A stretch of DNA of 64,000 nt from assembly GCA_013289795.1 (NCBI GenBank), contig JABCZH010000009.1:124001-188000 (forward strand), read 5' to 3'. Source of the stretch: Acidobacteriota bacterium (GTDB taxonomy: Bacteria > Acidobacteriota > Terriglobia > Terriglobales > Acidobacteriaceae). The notes beneath the pieces were generated by a model. The model saw only the letters and a list, made by a program, of their open reading frames with translations. It ran no database searches and was not told the DNA's origin. Below, in pieces: positions 27,388 through 36,066 of this stretch. The translations under genes were made by a program, and so were the position numbers. How positions within the stretch are numbered: the first letter of the stretch is position 1; each line of letters starts with the position of its first letter.

Positions 27388-28505
27388 GCAACCTCGGATT
27401 CGAGAGTGCGTTTCAACTGGCCACAAGCCGCGTAAATGTCGCGCCCGCGTGGGCGGCGGACAAACGCGGGAACACCGGCCGCTCTTAGGATCTCCTTAAA
27501 TTCTGAAACGCGCGCATCTGCGGGAGTTTGAAATGCGACTCCCGGCCCAGGATTAAATGCGATCAGGTTGATCTTGGCGCGCAAGCCGCGAACTAATTCC
27601 ACGACTTCGCGGGCGTTCTGCGCACCGTCGTTGATTCCATCCAGCAGAACATACTCGAAGGTGACCTTCTCCCGGTTTTTCAGTGGAAAAGCGCGGGCAG
27701 CAGCCATCAAGTGTTCGAGATTCCATTTGTGATTGATCGGCATCAGGCGAGTGCGCAACTCGTCATTCGATGCGTTGAGAGATATTGCCAGCTTCGGCCG
27801 GATCACCTCAGCGCCAAAATCGTAGATGCGGGGCACGATCCCAGCCGTGGAAACCGTCATGCGTGATTCCGCGATGCCAACGCCTTCGACCAGGAGGCGC
27901 GCAGCCTTCATGAAATTGTCATAGTTCAAGAAAGGCTCGCCCATGCCCATGAACACGATGTTCACACGCGCCTGTGGCGGCGAAATTCGCTGATCGTTCA
28001 ATACCGCACAAACCTGACCAACGATCTCTCCCGCGGTGAGGTTGCGCTTCAGACCGAGCAGCGCTGTCAGACAAAACTGGCAATCCACAGCGCACCCCGC
28101 CTGACTGGAAACGCAGATTGTGCTGCGGTCCCATGCGCGGCGAGTGTCATCGGCTTGATTTCCAGCTTCGCTGCCATCGCCAGCTTCGCCGTTGTCACCT
28201 TCGGGCATCCAGACCGTCTCTACGGTCTGGCCGTCGGCGAATTCCATCAGGTAGCGAATCGTGCCATCGCTGGAGGCAAACTTTCTTGCAACCACCGGCA
28301 AGCCCACGGCATGGCCGTCTTGGGATAGCCGAGCGCGGAACTCCTGCGAGAGAGTAGAGATTTGCTCCAGGCCCTGAATTCTCTGGGCGTAGAGGGCCTC
28401 GAACAGTTGCCGGCCGCGGTAGGCGGGCTGGCCGGACTCCTCCGCCACTTGCGTAAGCTCTTGCAGCGTAAGGCCCAATAACGTGGTTTGTTTGAGTTCA
28501 GCCAT
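27384..28505 (-). CDS. rlmN: 23S rRNA (adenine-2503-C2)-methyltransferase RlmN
   Basis: Start set at the ATG at 28505 (MAELKQTTLL), 373 residues; the extra 32 residues of the longest frame are unlike RlmN. Radical SAM cysteines are Cys138, Cys142 and Cys145 (GCAVDCQFC); the conserved C-terminal methyl-accepting Cys is in YAACGQL, and the other essential Cys is in CVSSQAGC or nearby. It methylates A2503 of 23S rRNA and some tRNAs at A37. A small insertion rich in Gly, Asp and Glu (about residues 105-128, EAGDGSEAGNQADD) precedes the cluster motif and is not usual in the family. Confidence 0.94.
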   Translation of the reverse strand: MAELKQTTLLGLTLQELTQVAEESGQPAYRGRQLFEALYAQRIQGLEQISTLSQEFRARLSQDGHAVGLPVVARKFASSDGTIRYLMEFADGQTVETVWMPEGDNGEAGDGSEAGNQADDTRRAWDRSTICVSSQAGCAVDCQFCLTALLGLKRNLTAGEIVGQVCAVLNDQRISPPQARVNIVFMGMGEPFLNYDNFMKAARLLVEGVGIAESRMTVSTAGIVPRIYDFGAEVIRPKLAISLNASNDELRTRLMPINHKWNLEHLMAAARAFPLKNREKVTFEYVLLDGINDGAQNAREVVELVRGLRAKINLIAFNPGPGVAFQTPADARVSEFKEILRAAGVPAFVRRPRGRDIYAACGQLKRTLESEVA

Positions 28506-28698
28506 GCATCTAAAGGGTGTTCCCTTTTGATTGTAGAGGAGTCTAAGGGGAGAAAGACCGAGAAACCCGGCAATAGCATCGCAACCAGCTTCTAACACCA
28601 TGATTCTAAGCGGTTAAGCCGTTTCCACTGGACGACGCGCCGGTGTGTAACAATTGATTGAGCTTTGTCCCCGATAAGCCCGTCGGGAAAAAGAACCT

Positions 28699-29976
28699 AT
28701 GGTCGAAGAAATCCGCAACATTCATCGCGAGGTACTACCCAACGGGCTGACCATCATCACTGAACAGATGCAGCACATCCGTTCAGTCTCGATTGGGATT
28801 TGGATCAAGAGCGGATCGCGCGATGAGGATCCGCAATGGAATGGCATCTCGCACTTCATCGAGCACATGGTGTTCAAAGGCACGAAGCACCGTTCGGCCG
28901 AGGACATTGCCCGCCAGGTCGACTCGATAGGCGGAGGCATGGATGCCTTCACCGCCAAGGAGTGCATCTGCTTCAACGTCAAAGTGCTCGATGAGCACCT
29001 TCCCATTGCGCTGGACGTTCTCAGTGATTTGGTCCTGAACCCGGTGTTTGCTCCCGAGGACATCGGCCGTGAGCGCGGCGTGATTCTGGAGGAGATCAAA
29101 ATGGACGAGGACAGCCCCGACTATCTTGTCCATGAAATCTTCACCCAGAACTTCTGGAAAGACCATCCGCTGGGAAAGCCTATCCTAGGCACCAAGATGA
29201 CGGTGAAGAAGTTCGAGCGCGACCCCATGCTGGACTTCTATGCCCAGCGGTTCGCGCCCGGCAATGTGATCATCTGTGCCGCCGGCAATCTGAAGCACGA
29301 GCAGTTTGTGGAGTTGGTGGCGAAGCATTTCCAGCACATGAAGCCAGTAAAGAACGGCTTTCATAGCCCGCAGCCAGAGATTGTGCCGCGCATCATCATG
29401 CGCAACAAGAAGTCACTGGAGCAGGTACAGATTTGCGTGGGCGTACCATCACATCCCATTGCCCACGAGAGGCGTCACGCTTCTTACATTTTGAACACCC
29501 TGCTGGGCGGAGGAATGAGTTCACGTTTGTTCCAGAATATTCGTGAGCGGCAGGGACTGGCGTACGCCATCTACAGCGATCTGAGCCCTTATCGTGATAC
29601 CGGATGCCTCTCGGTATACGCCGGCACTTCACGGGAGTCCGCTGCCAAGGTGGTGCAGTGCATTGTGTCCGAATTCCGTAAGTTGAAGTCGGAATCCGTG
29701 CCGGCAGAGGAACTGCGCCGCTCCAAGGACCAGTTGAAAGGCAGTCTGATGTTGTCGCTGGAATCCTCCACGGCGCGCATGTCGAACCTGGCCCGACAGG
29801 AGATGTACTTCGACCATTTCTACGGGATGGACGAACTATTGGAGAAAATCGAAAGCGTCACCGCCGACGAACTGCAGGCCCTGGCCAACGAGTTCTTCCA
29901 TACCGACTCCGTCGCCGTCACTGTGCTCGGAAACCTGAATGGGTTGAAGCTGACCCGGGACCAACTGGCCTGCTGA
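28699..29976 (+). CDS. M16-family zinc metallopeptidase (processing-peptidase-like)
   Basis: 425 residues, the size of single M16B subunits. The inverted zinc motif is HFIEH, residues 52-56, with catalytic Glu55; the downstream zinc Glu lies in RGVILEEIKM. The C-terminal domain has the Arg/Tyr substrate motif (GGGMSSRLFQNIRERQGLAYAI). Homologues such as PqqL, YmxG and the mitochondrial processing peptidase cut unfolded peptides inside their clamshell. The full active site suggests an active subunit by itself; cytosolic because no signal peptide is present. It is divergent from rlmN. Confidence 0.93.
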   Translation: MVEEIRNIHREVLPNGLTIITEQMQHIRSVSIGIWIKSGSRDEDPQWNGISHFIEHMVFKGTKHRSAEDIARQVDSIGGGMDAFTAKECICFNVKVLDEHLPIALDVLSDLVLNPVFAPEDIGRERGVILEEIKMDEDSPDYLVHEIFTQNFWKDHPLGKPILGTKMTVKKFERDPMLDFYAQRFAPGNVIICAAGNLKHEQFVELVAKHFQHMKPVKNGFHSPQPEIVPRIIMRNKKSLEQVQICVGVPSHPIAHERRHASYILNTLLGGGMSSRLFQNIRERQGLAYAIYSDLSPYRDTGCLSVYAGTSRESAAKVVQCIVSEFRKLKSESVPAEELRRSKDQLKGSLMLSLESSTARMSNLARQEMYFDHFYGMDELLEKIESVTADELQALANEFFHTDSVAVTVLGNLNGLKLTRDQLAC

Positions 29977-30092
29977 AACCCCGGTTCACCCGAACCGGGT
30001 TAACCCCGCCCAGACGACCCAACCGACAGTAGCATTCCCGGGCGTTTCAAGGCATACTTTAGGACGATCAGGCCTGCCGGGAAGGTTTGCCT

Positions 30093-30905
30093 ATGCCCAT
30101 TACCCTGAAAGACGACAGCAACCTCGAAGCGCAGAGCGCTCTGCCGGTGGTCAGGACCGACCTGAAGCAGCGGCGCCGCATGCTGCTGGCGATGGCAGTT
30201 CTGCTGATCGCAGTGGTGATCGTCTTCATCAAAGACCGCGAACTGTGGTTCTCATCCAACTCCGATTCGGACTCCAGCAATCAGAGCGTTCAGAACGCCA
30301 CGCCAAGTCCACCAGGCCCGATTCCGTCCATTCCAGTTGCGGAGACCAGCGCGCCCCCCGCTGCTCCCGCCGCCACCAAGAAGCGGCCAACTCCGCGGGT
30401 CTCGTCGGCGCCAGACAAAACTCAAGCCGCTCCGATGATCTCGGCTACGGACCGCGCCGTACTGCCCCCGCTGGAAGTTGAGGTAGTCGCTGGGAACCAA
30501 CGTCAAACCCTGGCGGCTACGAACAGTTCGGTCAAAGTGGACATGCAACCCAGCACCGATGCGGGCACTGGCCAGGTCAGTGCATCGGCACCCGCTCCAG
30601 ACGACAGCTCCGACGCGCACGTCAGCCTGTCCCCGAGTACGACCGCGAGAGTTACGCACTCAGTGCAGCCGAATTATCCGCTGCTGGCCAAGCAAATGAA
30701 GGTTCAGGGCGCGGTGGTGCTCCAGGCGCTGATTGACAAGACCGGGCACATACAGGACTTGCACGTGGTCAGCGGACCCACCATTCTCGCCGCCGCCGCC
30801 CGCGAGGCGGTGAAGCAGTGGCACTTCAAACCGTACTTTCAAGCAGGTCAACCGGTGGAGACTGAGGCGCGCATCACGGTGAATTTCACGATCTCGACTT
30901 ACTAG
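30093..30905 (+). CDS. TonB-like energy-transducing protein
   Basis: Start moved to the ATG at 30093, since GGAAGG (30079-30085) lies 7 bases upstream; the TTG at 30087 is less likely. 270 residues: short cytosolic N-terminus, one transmembrane helix (about 31-50, MLLAMAVLLIAVVIVFI), a Pro/Ala/Ser-rich periplasmic spacer, and a C-terminal TonB domain (about 185-270: VQPNYPLLAKQMKVQGAVVL, AAREAVKQWHFKPYFQAG). It should pass proton-motive energy to TonB-dependent outer-membrane receptors such as the one at 40474. No exbB/exbD is alongside. Confidence 0.88.
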   Translation: MPITLKDDSNLEAQSALPVVRTDLKQRRRMLLAMAVLLIAVVIVFIKDRELWFSSNSDSDSSNQSVQNATPSPPGPIPSIPVAETSAPPAAPAATKKRPTPRVSSAPDKTQAAPMISATDRAVLPPLEVEVVAGNQRQTLAATNSSVKVDMQPSTDAGTGQVSASAPAPDDSSDAHVSLSPSTTARVTHSVQPNYPLLAKQMKVQGAVVLQALIDKTGHIQDLHVVSGPTILAAAAREAVKQWHFKPYFQAGQPVETEARITVNFTISTY

Positions 30906-30976
30906 TAACCCCGCCGTTCAGGTCGGAAGTCCCCCCAACCCCGCGCGTCGGAAAACTTGGCCCCAAAAATTAACGA

Positions 30977-31006
30977 GCGTCCCGACTCTTTCGAGTCACT
31001 GGACGC
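30977..31006 (-). terminator. hairpin followed by a T-run on the minus strand
   Basis: Two stacked stems (GCGTCC with GGACGC, and GACTC with GAGTC) close a four-base loop that reads GAAA on the minus strand. On that strand CTCGTTAA and then TTTTT follow, so it is terminator-like for leftward transcription; the U-run starts 7 bases late. There is no obvious leftward gene to terminate, so a structured RNA is an alternative. Confidence 0.35.
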
Positions 31007-31240
31007 CCGGGCAGCCCTCCCCCAGAACTGCTCACTTATGACCTTAAGTGCAGTGACACTTTTTGTGAATAGCCCGTCCGTGCCAGTATGACCCACGGTC
31101 GTGCTATGGGGCAGGGAAACAGCTCGGCTAGCTGCTATAACACCGCCATTTTCCGCCAAGAGTGGGTCGCTGAGTGAAATCGCTGTTTACGACAGTTGAG
31201 AACTTCTGGTTCGTGGAAGCTCCCAGTTAACTTACGGTAT

Positions 31241-31342
31241 TTATTTGGCCGCCACCAATCTGTGCGGAGCGTCGGCGATTTGTGCCTTCACTTTTCGCAG
31301 GGTCTCGCGAGTCTCGCAGACCTCAGCTTGCAGACCTTTCAT
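31241..31342 (-). CDS. possible 33-residue small protein
   Basis: ATG at 31342 to TAA at 31241. The peptide MKGLQAEVCETRETLRKVKA... is amphipathic, charged and helix-like, unlike random translation of GC-rich DNA. An AAAGAG upstream could act as a weak ribosome-binding site. No homologue is known to me. Confidence 0.2.
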   Translation of the reverse strand: MKGLQAEVCETRETLRKVKAQIADAPHRLVAAK

Positions 31343-31412
31343 TGCGGCGCTCTTTAACCGTGGTAGAGTTGTTCACATCCCCCTGGAGCGGTGAGCGATT
31401 AAAGTAATTACG

Positions 31413-31766
31413 GTGGAAAACCTTTCAAAATCGTGGCGGGATTGTTTACGCCACTCCATCGCCGTTCGGATGGGCCCCAGGGGTGATGGTCCGATAATGA
31501 GCGGTCATGACTCGCTGACGAAGCGACTCTGCCAGGTCTCACCATACGCTGGCCGCATCGAGCCGATCATCGATCTGATGCCGGAGATCATGGAGCGGAA
31601 CGACCAACTCCGCCCTTTATGGACCGCGTGGCGACAAAATGCGACGCCCGATCTGGCGCCGCGGCAATATTTCAGTCGGCGCGAAATTAAGGTGCTTTGC
31701 GATTTTATGGAGTACCTGTATTTCGCGAGCGATGCGTTTGCGCGCTCGGCCCGGAGTGGCCGGTGA
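31413..31766 (+). CDS. small protein translationally coupled to a GMC oxidoreductase
   Basis: 117 residues from GTG at 31413; an ATG at 31497 (MSGHDSLTKRL) gives 89 residues and has GGGGTG upstream. No signal peptide, no domain recognised. The product is rich in Arg and aromatic residues (RQYFSRREIKVLCDFMEYLYF). Its TGA overlaps the GTG start of the GMC gene (GTGA at 31763-31766), so the two are probably made together. By position it recalls the small subunits that accompany some membrane GMC dehydrogenases, but I see no sequence match. Confidence 0.6.
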   Translation: MENLSKSWRDCLRHSIAVRMGPRGDGPIMSGHDSLTKRLCQVSPYAGRIEPIIDLMPEIMERNDQLRPLWTAWRQNATPDLAPRQYFSRREIKVLCDFMEYLYFASDAFARSARSGR

Positions 31767-33394
31767 CGCTTCGCGCGAAGTTCTGCGTGATCGGTACGGG
31801 CGCCGGCGGAGGCATCCTTGCCTACCGTCTGGCAAAGGCGGGCGCCGATGTGCTGGTCATCAACTCAGGGCGTATTCCAGCGCAATCAGAATTTGAAAAC
31901 GAGCTGAGCCCCGAACAAAAAGGCCATTTTGAAATAGGGCCTCATACCACTTTCCCAGTCAGGCCGGAAATTTCTATTGTTCATCCGCTCCTCGCGGACG
32001 CCGTTAGCCGGAGCTCCATAGAAGGTCCGCGGGAAGGGGGATTCCATCACTACCAAATTCACCACGTCAACGGATTGCAGAACCTCTGGAACGGAATCTG
32101 CCTGAGGTATTCAGAAGACGATTTTGCCAACCGTAATCCATACAGTGAGGACTGCCGATGGCCGATTTCTCTAAGCGATCTTGCCCATCACTATTCTGAG
32201 GTCGAGCGGCTCGCGCTGGTGGTGGGTAAGCAAAACGGGTTGCGTCAATTTCCGGACGGATCTTTTCTCGCGCCGCGCAGCGCCAGACAAATTGACCGAC
32301 TTTTCATCGACAGCAACGCCGGCTCGCTCGGCCCAGATCTTTTCTTTTTGGAGAACAGGAAATCGGTCGATCTGCGGCCGGATTCCACGCAGAAGTGCGT
32401 GGCCTGCGGCAATTGCGGGCGCGGGTGCCGTTCCGGCAGCGTCTACAAATTCTCCACGCATCTTCTGCCGGAGATAAGAACGCTGCGGAACTTTCGGCTG
32501 CTCGAACATACCAGGGCCATCAAAGTCGCCGCGGTCGAGTCTGACCGTGCGGAGGGATTCTCGATCTCCCATGTTGTGGCGATCGATGAACGCGCCGCGC
32601 AGATTATCGAGATTGAAGCGGACGTGGTCATCGTTTGTGCGGGGGCAATCGAATCGCCGCGACTGCTGCTGAACTCGTTCGCCGACGACCGGAGCAAAGC
32701 CGAGCAGGTGGGCGAGTTCTTGCAGGACAGCCCGCGTGCGGTCGTCGGTACCAGTTTCTTCCGATTGTGGTTCAGGCCGGCGAACGAAGACCGCGGTTAT
32801 GGCGATCACATACTGCTGGGCGGCCAGATCAAGGATTCCCAAGGGAAACGCATTCCATTCGTGGGCCAATTCTGGTCGGATTTCATGAAGGCTCCGTATT
32901 ATCTGGCCGAAATGCCCCGGTTGCCCCGATTTATGGTGGAAGCTATTTCGCGGCAAGTTTATAAGAGCACGGCGACGCTGGTGTTGTTCAGCCCGGCCGT
33001 TCCGCAGAGAAAGAACAAGGTCGCTTTGTCCGATCGGGTAGATCACTTCGGACAACGTCAGGCGCGTATTGATTACGAAACGTCAGAGATCGAGGCCGAC
33101 CACAACCGGCGGCTCGCCACGCTGGGCCGACGAATGCTGAGGAAAGCCAGCGGTTACATCACGGATGACGTCGGGTCTCCTCCGGGATCAGGCATTCATT
33201 ACGTGGGCACTTGCCGAATGGCGGCGGACCCGAGAGGCGGCGTGGTGGACAAGGACCTGAAGTATTTCAAGAGTAAGAACCTTTATGTCTGTGACGGCAG
33301 CGTGATACCGGTTCTCAGCGAGAAGCATCCCACGCTGACGATCATGGTGCTCGCCGATCGTCTGGCGGAGCGCTTGATCAAGACCTACGTCTAA
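31763..33394 (+). CDS. GMC-family FAD oxidoreductase with a CxxCxxCxxxC motif
   Basis: Start set at GTG 31763: GGAG lies 6 bases upstream and the product then opens with a beta strand and the FAD motif GTGAGGGILAYRLAKAG. 543 residues. The C-terminal GMC domain has the active-site HYVGTCRM and the FAD-closing CDGSVIPVLSEKHPTLTIM. In the middle is CVACGNCGRGC (Cys212, 215, 218, 222), spacing of a 4Fe-4S site or a structural motif that recurs in some GMC proteins. It probably oxidises an alcohol or sugar; substrate unknown. Followed after 9 bases by an aldo/keto reductase. Confidence 0.85.
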   Translation: MTLRAKFCVIGTGAGGGILAYRLAKAGADVLVINSGRIPAQSEFENELSPEQKGHFEIGPHTTFPVRPEISIVHPLLADAVSRSSIEGPREGGFHHYQIHHVNGLQNLWNGICLRYSEDDFANRNPYSEDCRWPISLSDLAHHYSEVERLALVVGKQNGLRQFPDGSFLAPRSARQIDRLFIDSNAGSLGPDLFFLENRKSVDLRPDSTQKCVACGNCGRGCRSGSVYKFSTHLLPEIRTLRNFRLLEHTRAIKVAAVESDRAEGFSISHVVAIDERAAQIIEIEADVVIVCAGAIESPRLLLNSFADDRSKAEQVGEFLQDSPRAVVGTSFFRLWFRPANEDRGYGDHILLGGQIKDSQGKRIPFVGQFWSDFMKAPYYLAEMPRLPRFMVEAISRQVYKSTATLVLFSPAVPQRKNKVALSDRVDHFGQRQARIDYETSEIEADHNRRLATLGRRMLRKASGYITDDVGSPPGSGIHYVGTCRMAADPRGGVVDKDLKYFKSKNLYVCDGSVIPVLSEKHPTLTIMVLADRLAERLIKTYV

Positions 33395-33403
33395 CGCAGC
33401 GAC

Positions 33404-34318
33404 ATGAAATCCGAAATATCAAGAATCGTTCTCGGCACCGATTGGATGATTGCCGTGCCGAATCTCGCGTCCTGGAATGTCGCTCCGACAAAGCGCGCGG
33501 ATGCCATCCTGAGCCGCGCCCTGGAAATGAGCATCAACTCGTTCGATACGGCCAGGATGTACTGGAGCGAAGGGGTGATCGGGCGCTTCGTCAGGAAACA
33601 CTCGTTGGGGCGCAGCGCGTTTCGGATCATCTCGAAGGGCGGACACCCGAGCCTTTTCGGGAGAACGATGACGCGGAAAAAGCTGTTGCGGCAACTGGAC
33701 AATTCGTTACGGGCGCTTGGCACCGAATACATCGACGTCTATCTGTTGCACTATGACGATCCGAGAATTCCCGCGCAGGCGATTGCCCAATGGAGCGTTG
33801 AACTCTTGAGATCGGGGAAGGTCCAGAATGTCGGATACTCCAACGTCTCTCTCGCCAGGCTGAAGGAGTTGCGGGCGTATTTGCGGGAAGCGAACGTCGT
33901 GCCGTGGGTGAGCAATGAGTTCAACGCGATCCCAGGCGAGGATGGGGCGCGGTGGAAGGGTGCGCAGAACATTTCCCGCGACGAAACGTATGTGGACTAT
34001 CTTCGCGAAACCGGTATTCCTTTCCTGGCTTACTCACCGCTGGGGCGTGGGGGCCTAAAGAATTGCATGGACCGCCGCATGGCGGAACGCAAGCCGGAGG
34101 ACGAGCGAAGGATAAGTCGTCTGATATCTCTCTCCGAGAAGTATGGGGTTTCGCTGCCGGTCATCGCGCTCAATTACGTATTGAAAACGGCGCCGAATTT
34201 TCACGCGGTCGTGGGGACGTCAAAATTAGATCACCTGAATGAAGACATGCGCGCCCTGACACTCCAAATGAGCGACGACGACCGCGACTACTTGGCATTC
34301 CCTCCATGCTCTTGCTGA
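33404..34318 (+). CDS. aldo/keto reductase
   Basis: 304 residues with a (beta/alpha)8 AKR fold. The catalytic tetrad is visible: Asp in SFDTARMY, Tyr in ARMYW, Lys in IISKGG and His in LLHYDD. NADPH-binding elements near the C-terminus (AVVGTSKLDHLNEDM) are typical. It lacks a signal peptide. The GMC gene ends 9 bases before, so the two redox enzymes likely share an operon and possibly a sugar or polyol pathway. A perfect hairpin follows. Confidence 0.88.
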   Translation: MKSEISRIVLGTDWMIAVPNLASWNVAPTKRADAILSRALEMSINSFDTARMYWSEGVIGRFVRKHSLGRSAFRIISKGGHPSLFGRTMTRKKLLRQLDNSLRALGTEYIDVYLLHYDDPRIPAQAIAQWSVELLRSGKVQNVGYSNVSLARLKELRAYLREANVVPWVSNEFNAIPGEDGARWKGAQNISRDETYVDYLRETGIPFLAYSPLGRGGLKNCMDRRMAERKPEDERRISRLISLSEKYGVSLPVIALNYVLKTAPNFHAVVGTSKLDHLNEDMRALTLQMSDDDRDYLAFPPCSC

Positions 34319-34323
34319 AGCGG

Positions 34324-34348
34324 CGAAGGACCGGTTACCGGTCCTTCG
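34324..34348 (+). terminator. perfect hairpin after the aldo/keto reductase
   Basis: CGAAGGACCGG-TTA-CCGGTCCTTCG, an 11-bp stem with a 3-base loop, starting 6 bases after the stop codon. No T-run follows, so termination is only suggested by position. Confidence 0.45.
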
Positions 34349-34399
34349 TCAACGAAACACTCAAGGTTGCTGGTTGGTGAATATCTATCCTCGCCATGG

Positions 34400-34422
34400 C
34401 ACTCATTGAGGATCAATGAGTG
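34400..34422. repeat. perfect 10-bp inverted repeat, possible operator
   Basis: CACTCATTGA-GGA-TCAATGAGTG. It lies between the AKR hairpin and the FG-GAP gene, about 95 bases before the latter's ATG. It could be a regulator site or second hairpin. Confidence 0.4.
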
Positions 34423-34516
34423 ATAACGCCTGATTACACCAACTATGCCGTCTGCCTAAAGTGGGCCTTCGCGTGTTCTTTGAGATATAATGTTTTGCGC
34501 TGCCTCACGAGGTTCT

Positions 34517-35869
34517 ATGCGCGCAGTGCGACTCTTCACCTCTTTTCTTTTGTTCTCGTTTCCCACATTTGCAATCGGCAGCGCCGCCGCTCAAGCCGGT
34601 CCGTACTCTCCCAAGCCGCCGCTTTCAGCATGGGATAGCATTTCTGGAGCGTTAGGGCGCGCGAGCGCCAGTCATGCTGTGATTGACCCGGTCACGCAGC
34701 TCGCTGAGCTTACCGCCTCGGACGGCGGCTTTAACAATTTCCTGGGCACTTCGGTTGCCGTCGCCGGCAACACGGTGGTTGTTGGGCCGGCATCGGATAA
34801 CGGTCCATTCCATGGAGCTGCCTACGTGTTCGTGAAGCCCCCCACGGGATGGAGCAATATGACCCAGACCGCCGAATTGACTGCCTCCGACGGCATGTCT
34901 GATGACGAACTCGGCCGCTCCGTGTCCATTAGCGTCGACGGAAACACCATTGTCTCTGGAGCGCCATTCCATACCAACTCGGATAATTCTCTTGGCGCTG
35001 TTTACGTGTGGGTAAAGCCGGCTACTGGCTGGACGAATGCAACCGAAACCGCCAAGCTTATTGCATCTGATGGCAGCCAGTACTCCGAATATCTCGGGTT
35101 ATCGGTTTCCATCAGCGCTGACACCGTGGTAGTGGGAGCCCCTGGCTGGGGCACCCAAAACGTAAGCGGGGAAGGAGCGCTCTACGTTTATGTGAAACCA
35201 CAGGGTGGCTGGGTGAGCGCCACAGAAACTGCCAGGTTGACGGTCGCCGGGGCTGGAGCGGCAGATGATCTGGGTGAGTCCTTGGGCATCAGTGGCTCTA
35301 CCATCGTGGGCGGCGCCCCCGGCGCCAGCGCCACATACGTGTTCGTTGAGCCCGCCGGCGGCTGGAGAACCACCTCCACACCCAGCGCGAAGTTGAGCGC
35401 CACAGGAATTGGCGGTGCGGTCGCGATCAACGGGAACATAGTTGCCGCCGGTTCACCGAATCTTACCGTCGGCTCGAATCACGAACAGGGAGCCGCATTC
35501 ATCTTTGTCAAACCGCCTAGTGGCTGGAGGTCGACCTCAAATTTCAACGCTGAGTTGACCGCTTCGAACGGCATGACCGGAGACCAGTTTGGCTCTTCCG
35601 TAACCGTTGCTGGGCAAGGCGATGGCGTAGTCAGTGGCGCTGTTGGCGGCAATGCTGCGCAAGGCACTGCTTACCTTTTCCTCAAACCAAAGAACGGTTG
35701 GAAGACAACTTCCAAGTTTGCCGCGGAGTTCAACGCCTCCGATGGGCAGTCTGGCTACGGCTTTGGCTCAGCCGTCAACACCGACGGTCGCATGCTCGTC
35801 GTCGGGTCCCCAGGCTGGTTCGGACCCTTCGGCGATCAGCAGGGCTCCGCCTATATTTTCGGTCGGTAG
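34517..35869 (+). CDS. exported FG-GAP repeat protein
   Basis: Start taken at the ATG at 34517 (MRAVRLFTS) because ACGAGG lies about 6 bases upstream and a signal peptide follows (cut near AAAQA); 450 residues. At least seven repeats of about 55 residues run through the mature part. Each has AELTASDG...LG.SVSIS..TVVVGAP........GAAYVFVKPP.GW, which is the FG-GAP beta-propeller pattern. Such proteins are extracellular and often bind ligands or cell surfaces. The near-identical repeat wording argues for recent internal duplication. Monocistronic. Confidence 0.87.
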   Translation: MRAVRLFTSFLLFSFPTFAIGSAAAQAGPYSPKPPLSAWDSISGALGRASASHAVIDPVTQLAELTASDGGFNNFLGTSVAVAGNTVVVGPASDNGPFHGAAYVFVKPPTGWSNMTQTAELTASDGMSDDELGRSVSISVDGNTIVSGAPFHTNSDNSLGAVYVWVKPATGWTNATETAKLIASDGSQYSEYLGLSVSISADTVVVGAPGWGTQNVSGEGALYVYVKPQGGWVSATETARLTVAGAGAADDLGESLGISGSTIVGGAPGASATYVFVEPAGGWRTTSTPSAKLSATGIGGAVAINGNIVAAGSPNLTVGSNHEQGAAFIFVKPPSGWRSTSNFNAELTASNGMTGDQFGSSVTVAGQGDGVVSGAVGGNAAQGTAYLFLKPKNGWKTTSKFAAEFNASDGQSGYGFGSAVNTDGRMLVVGSPGWFGPFGDQQGSAYIFGR

Positions 35870-36066
35870 GAGCAAGTTTCGTCAGTGCCCACCTCTTGAC
35901 GTGGTGCCTCAAGCAACTGCTCTCGATCGACTGTCGATCGGATCGTGCCCAAGCAATTTGGGGGGCAATCGGGGACCCAGATTGTGCGTCCGAGACCAGC
36001 GTGGCGTAACATCGCCATTTCACTCGTTGACTGAGTCGTGAGTGATCACGTAGTTCCAGCCCGGAC

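Larger units (their letters stand above)
30906..31412. other. 507-base stretch without a convincing gene
   Basis: The gap between the TonB-like gene and the 31413 gene has a strong hairpin (30977-31006) and a possible 33-residue minus-strand frame (31241-31342), described separately. An 85-residue minus-strand frame (30902-31159) overlaps the hairpin and looks spurious. No tRNA or known RNA gene was recognised. Confidence 0.6.

Noticed and set aside
30977-31006. c-di-GMP-I (GEMM) riboswitch
   Set aside because: The minus strand has CGAAAGAG and GGGACGC like the P1 hairpin of that class, but the conserved AAAGCC and the second helix with its receptor loop are absent.
30902-31159. 85-codon minus-strand frame after the TonB-like gene
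   Set aside because: It contains the stable hairpin and has no ribosome-binding site or domain.
32171-33055. 294-codon minus-strand frame
   Set aside because: Antisense to the GMC oxidoreductase with its well-formed FAD motifs.
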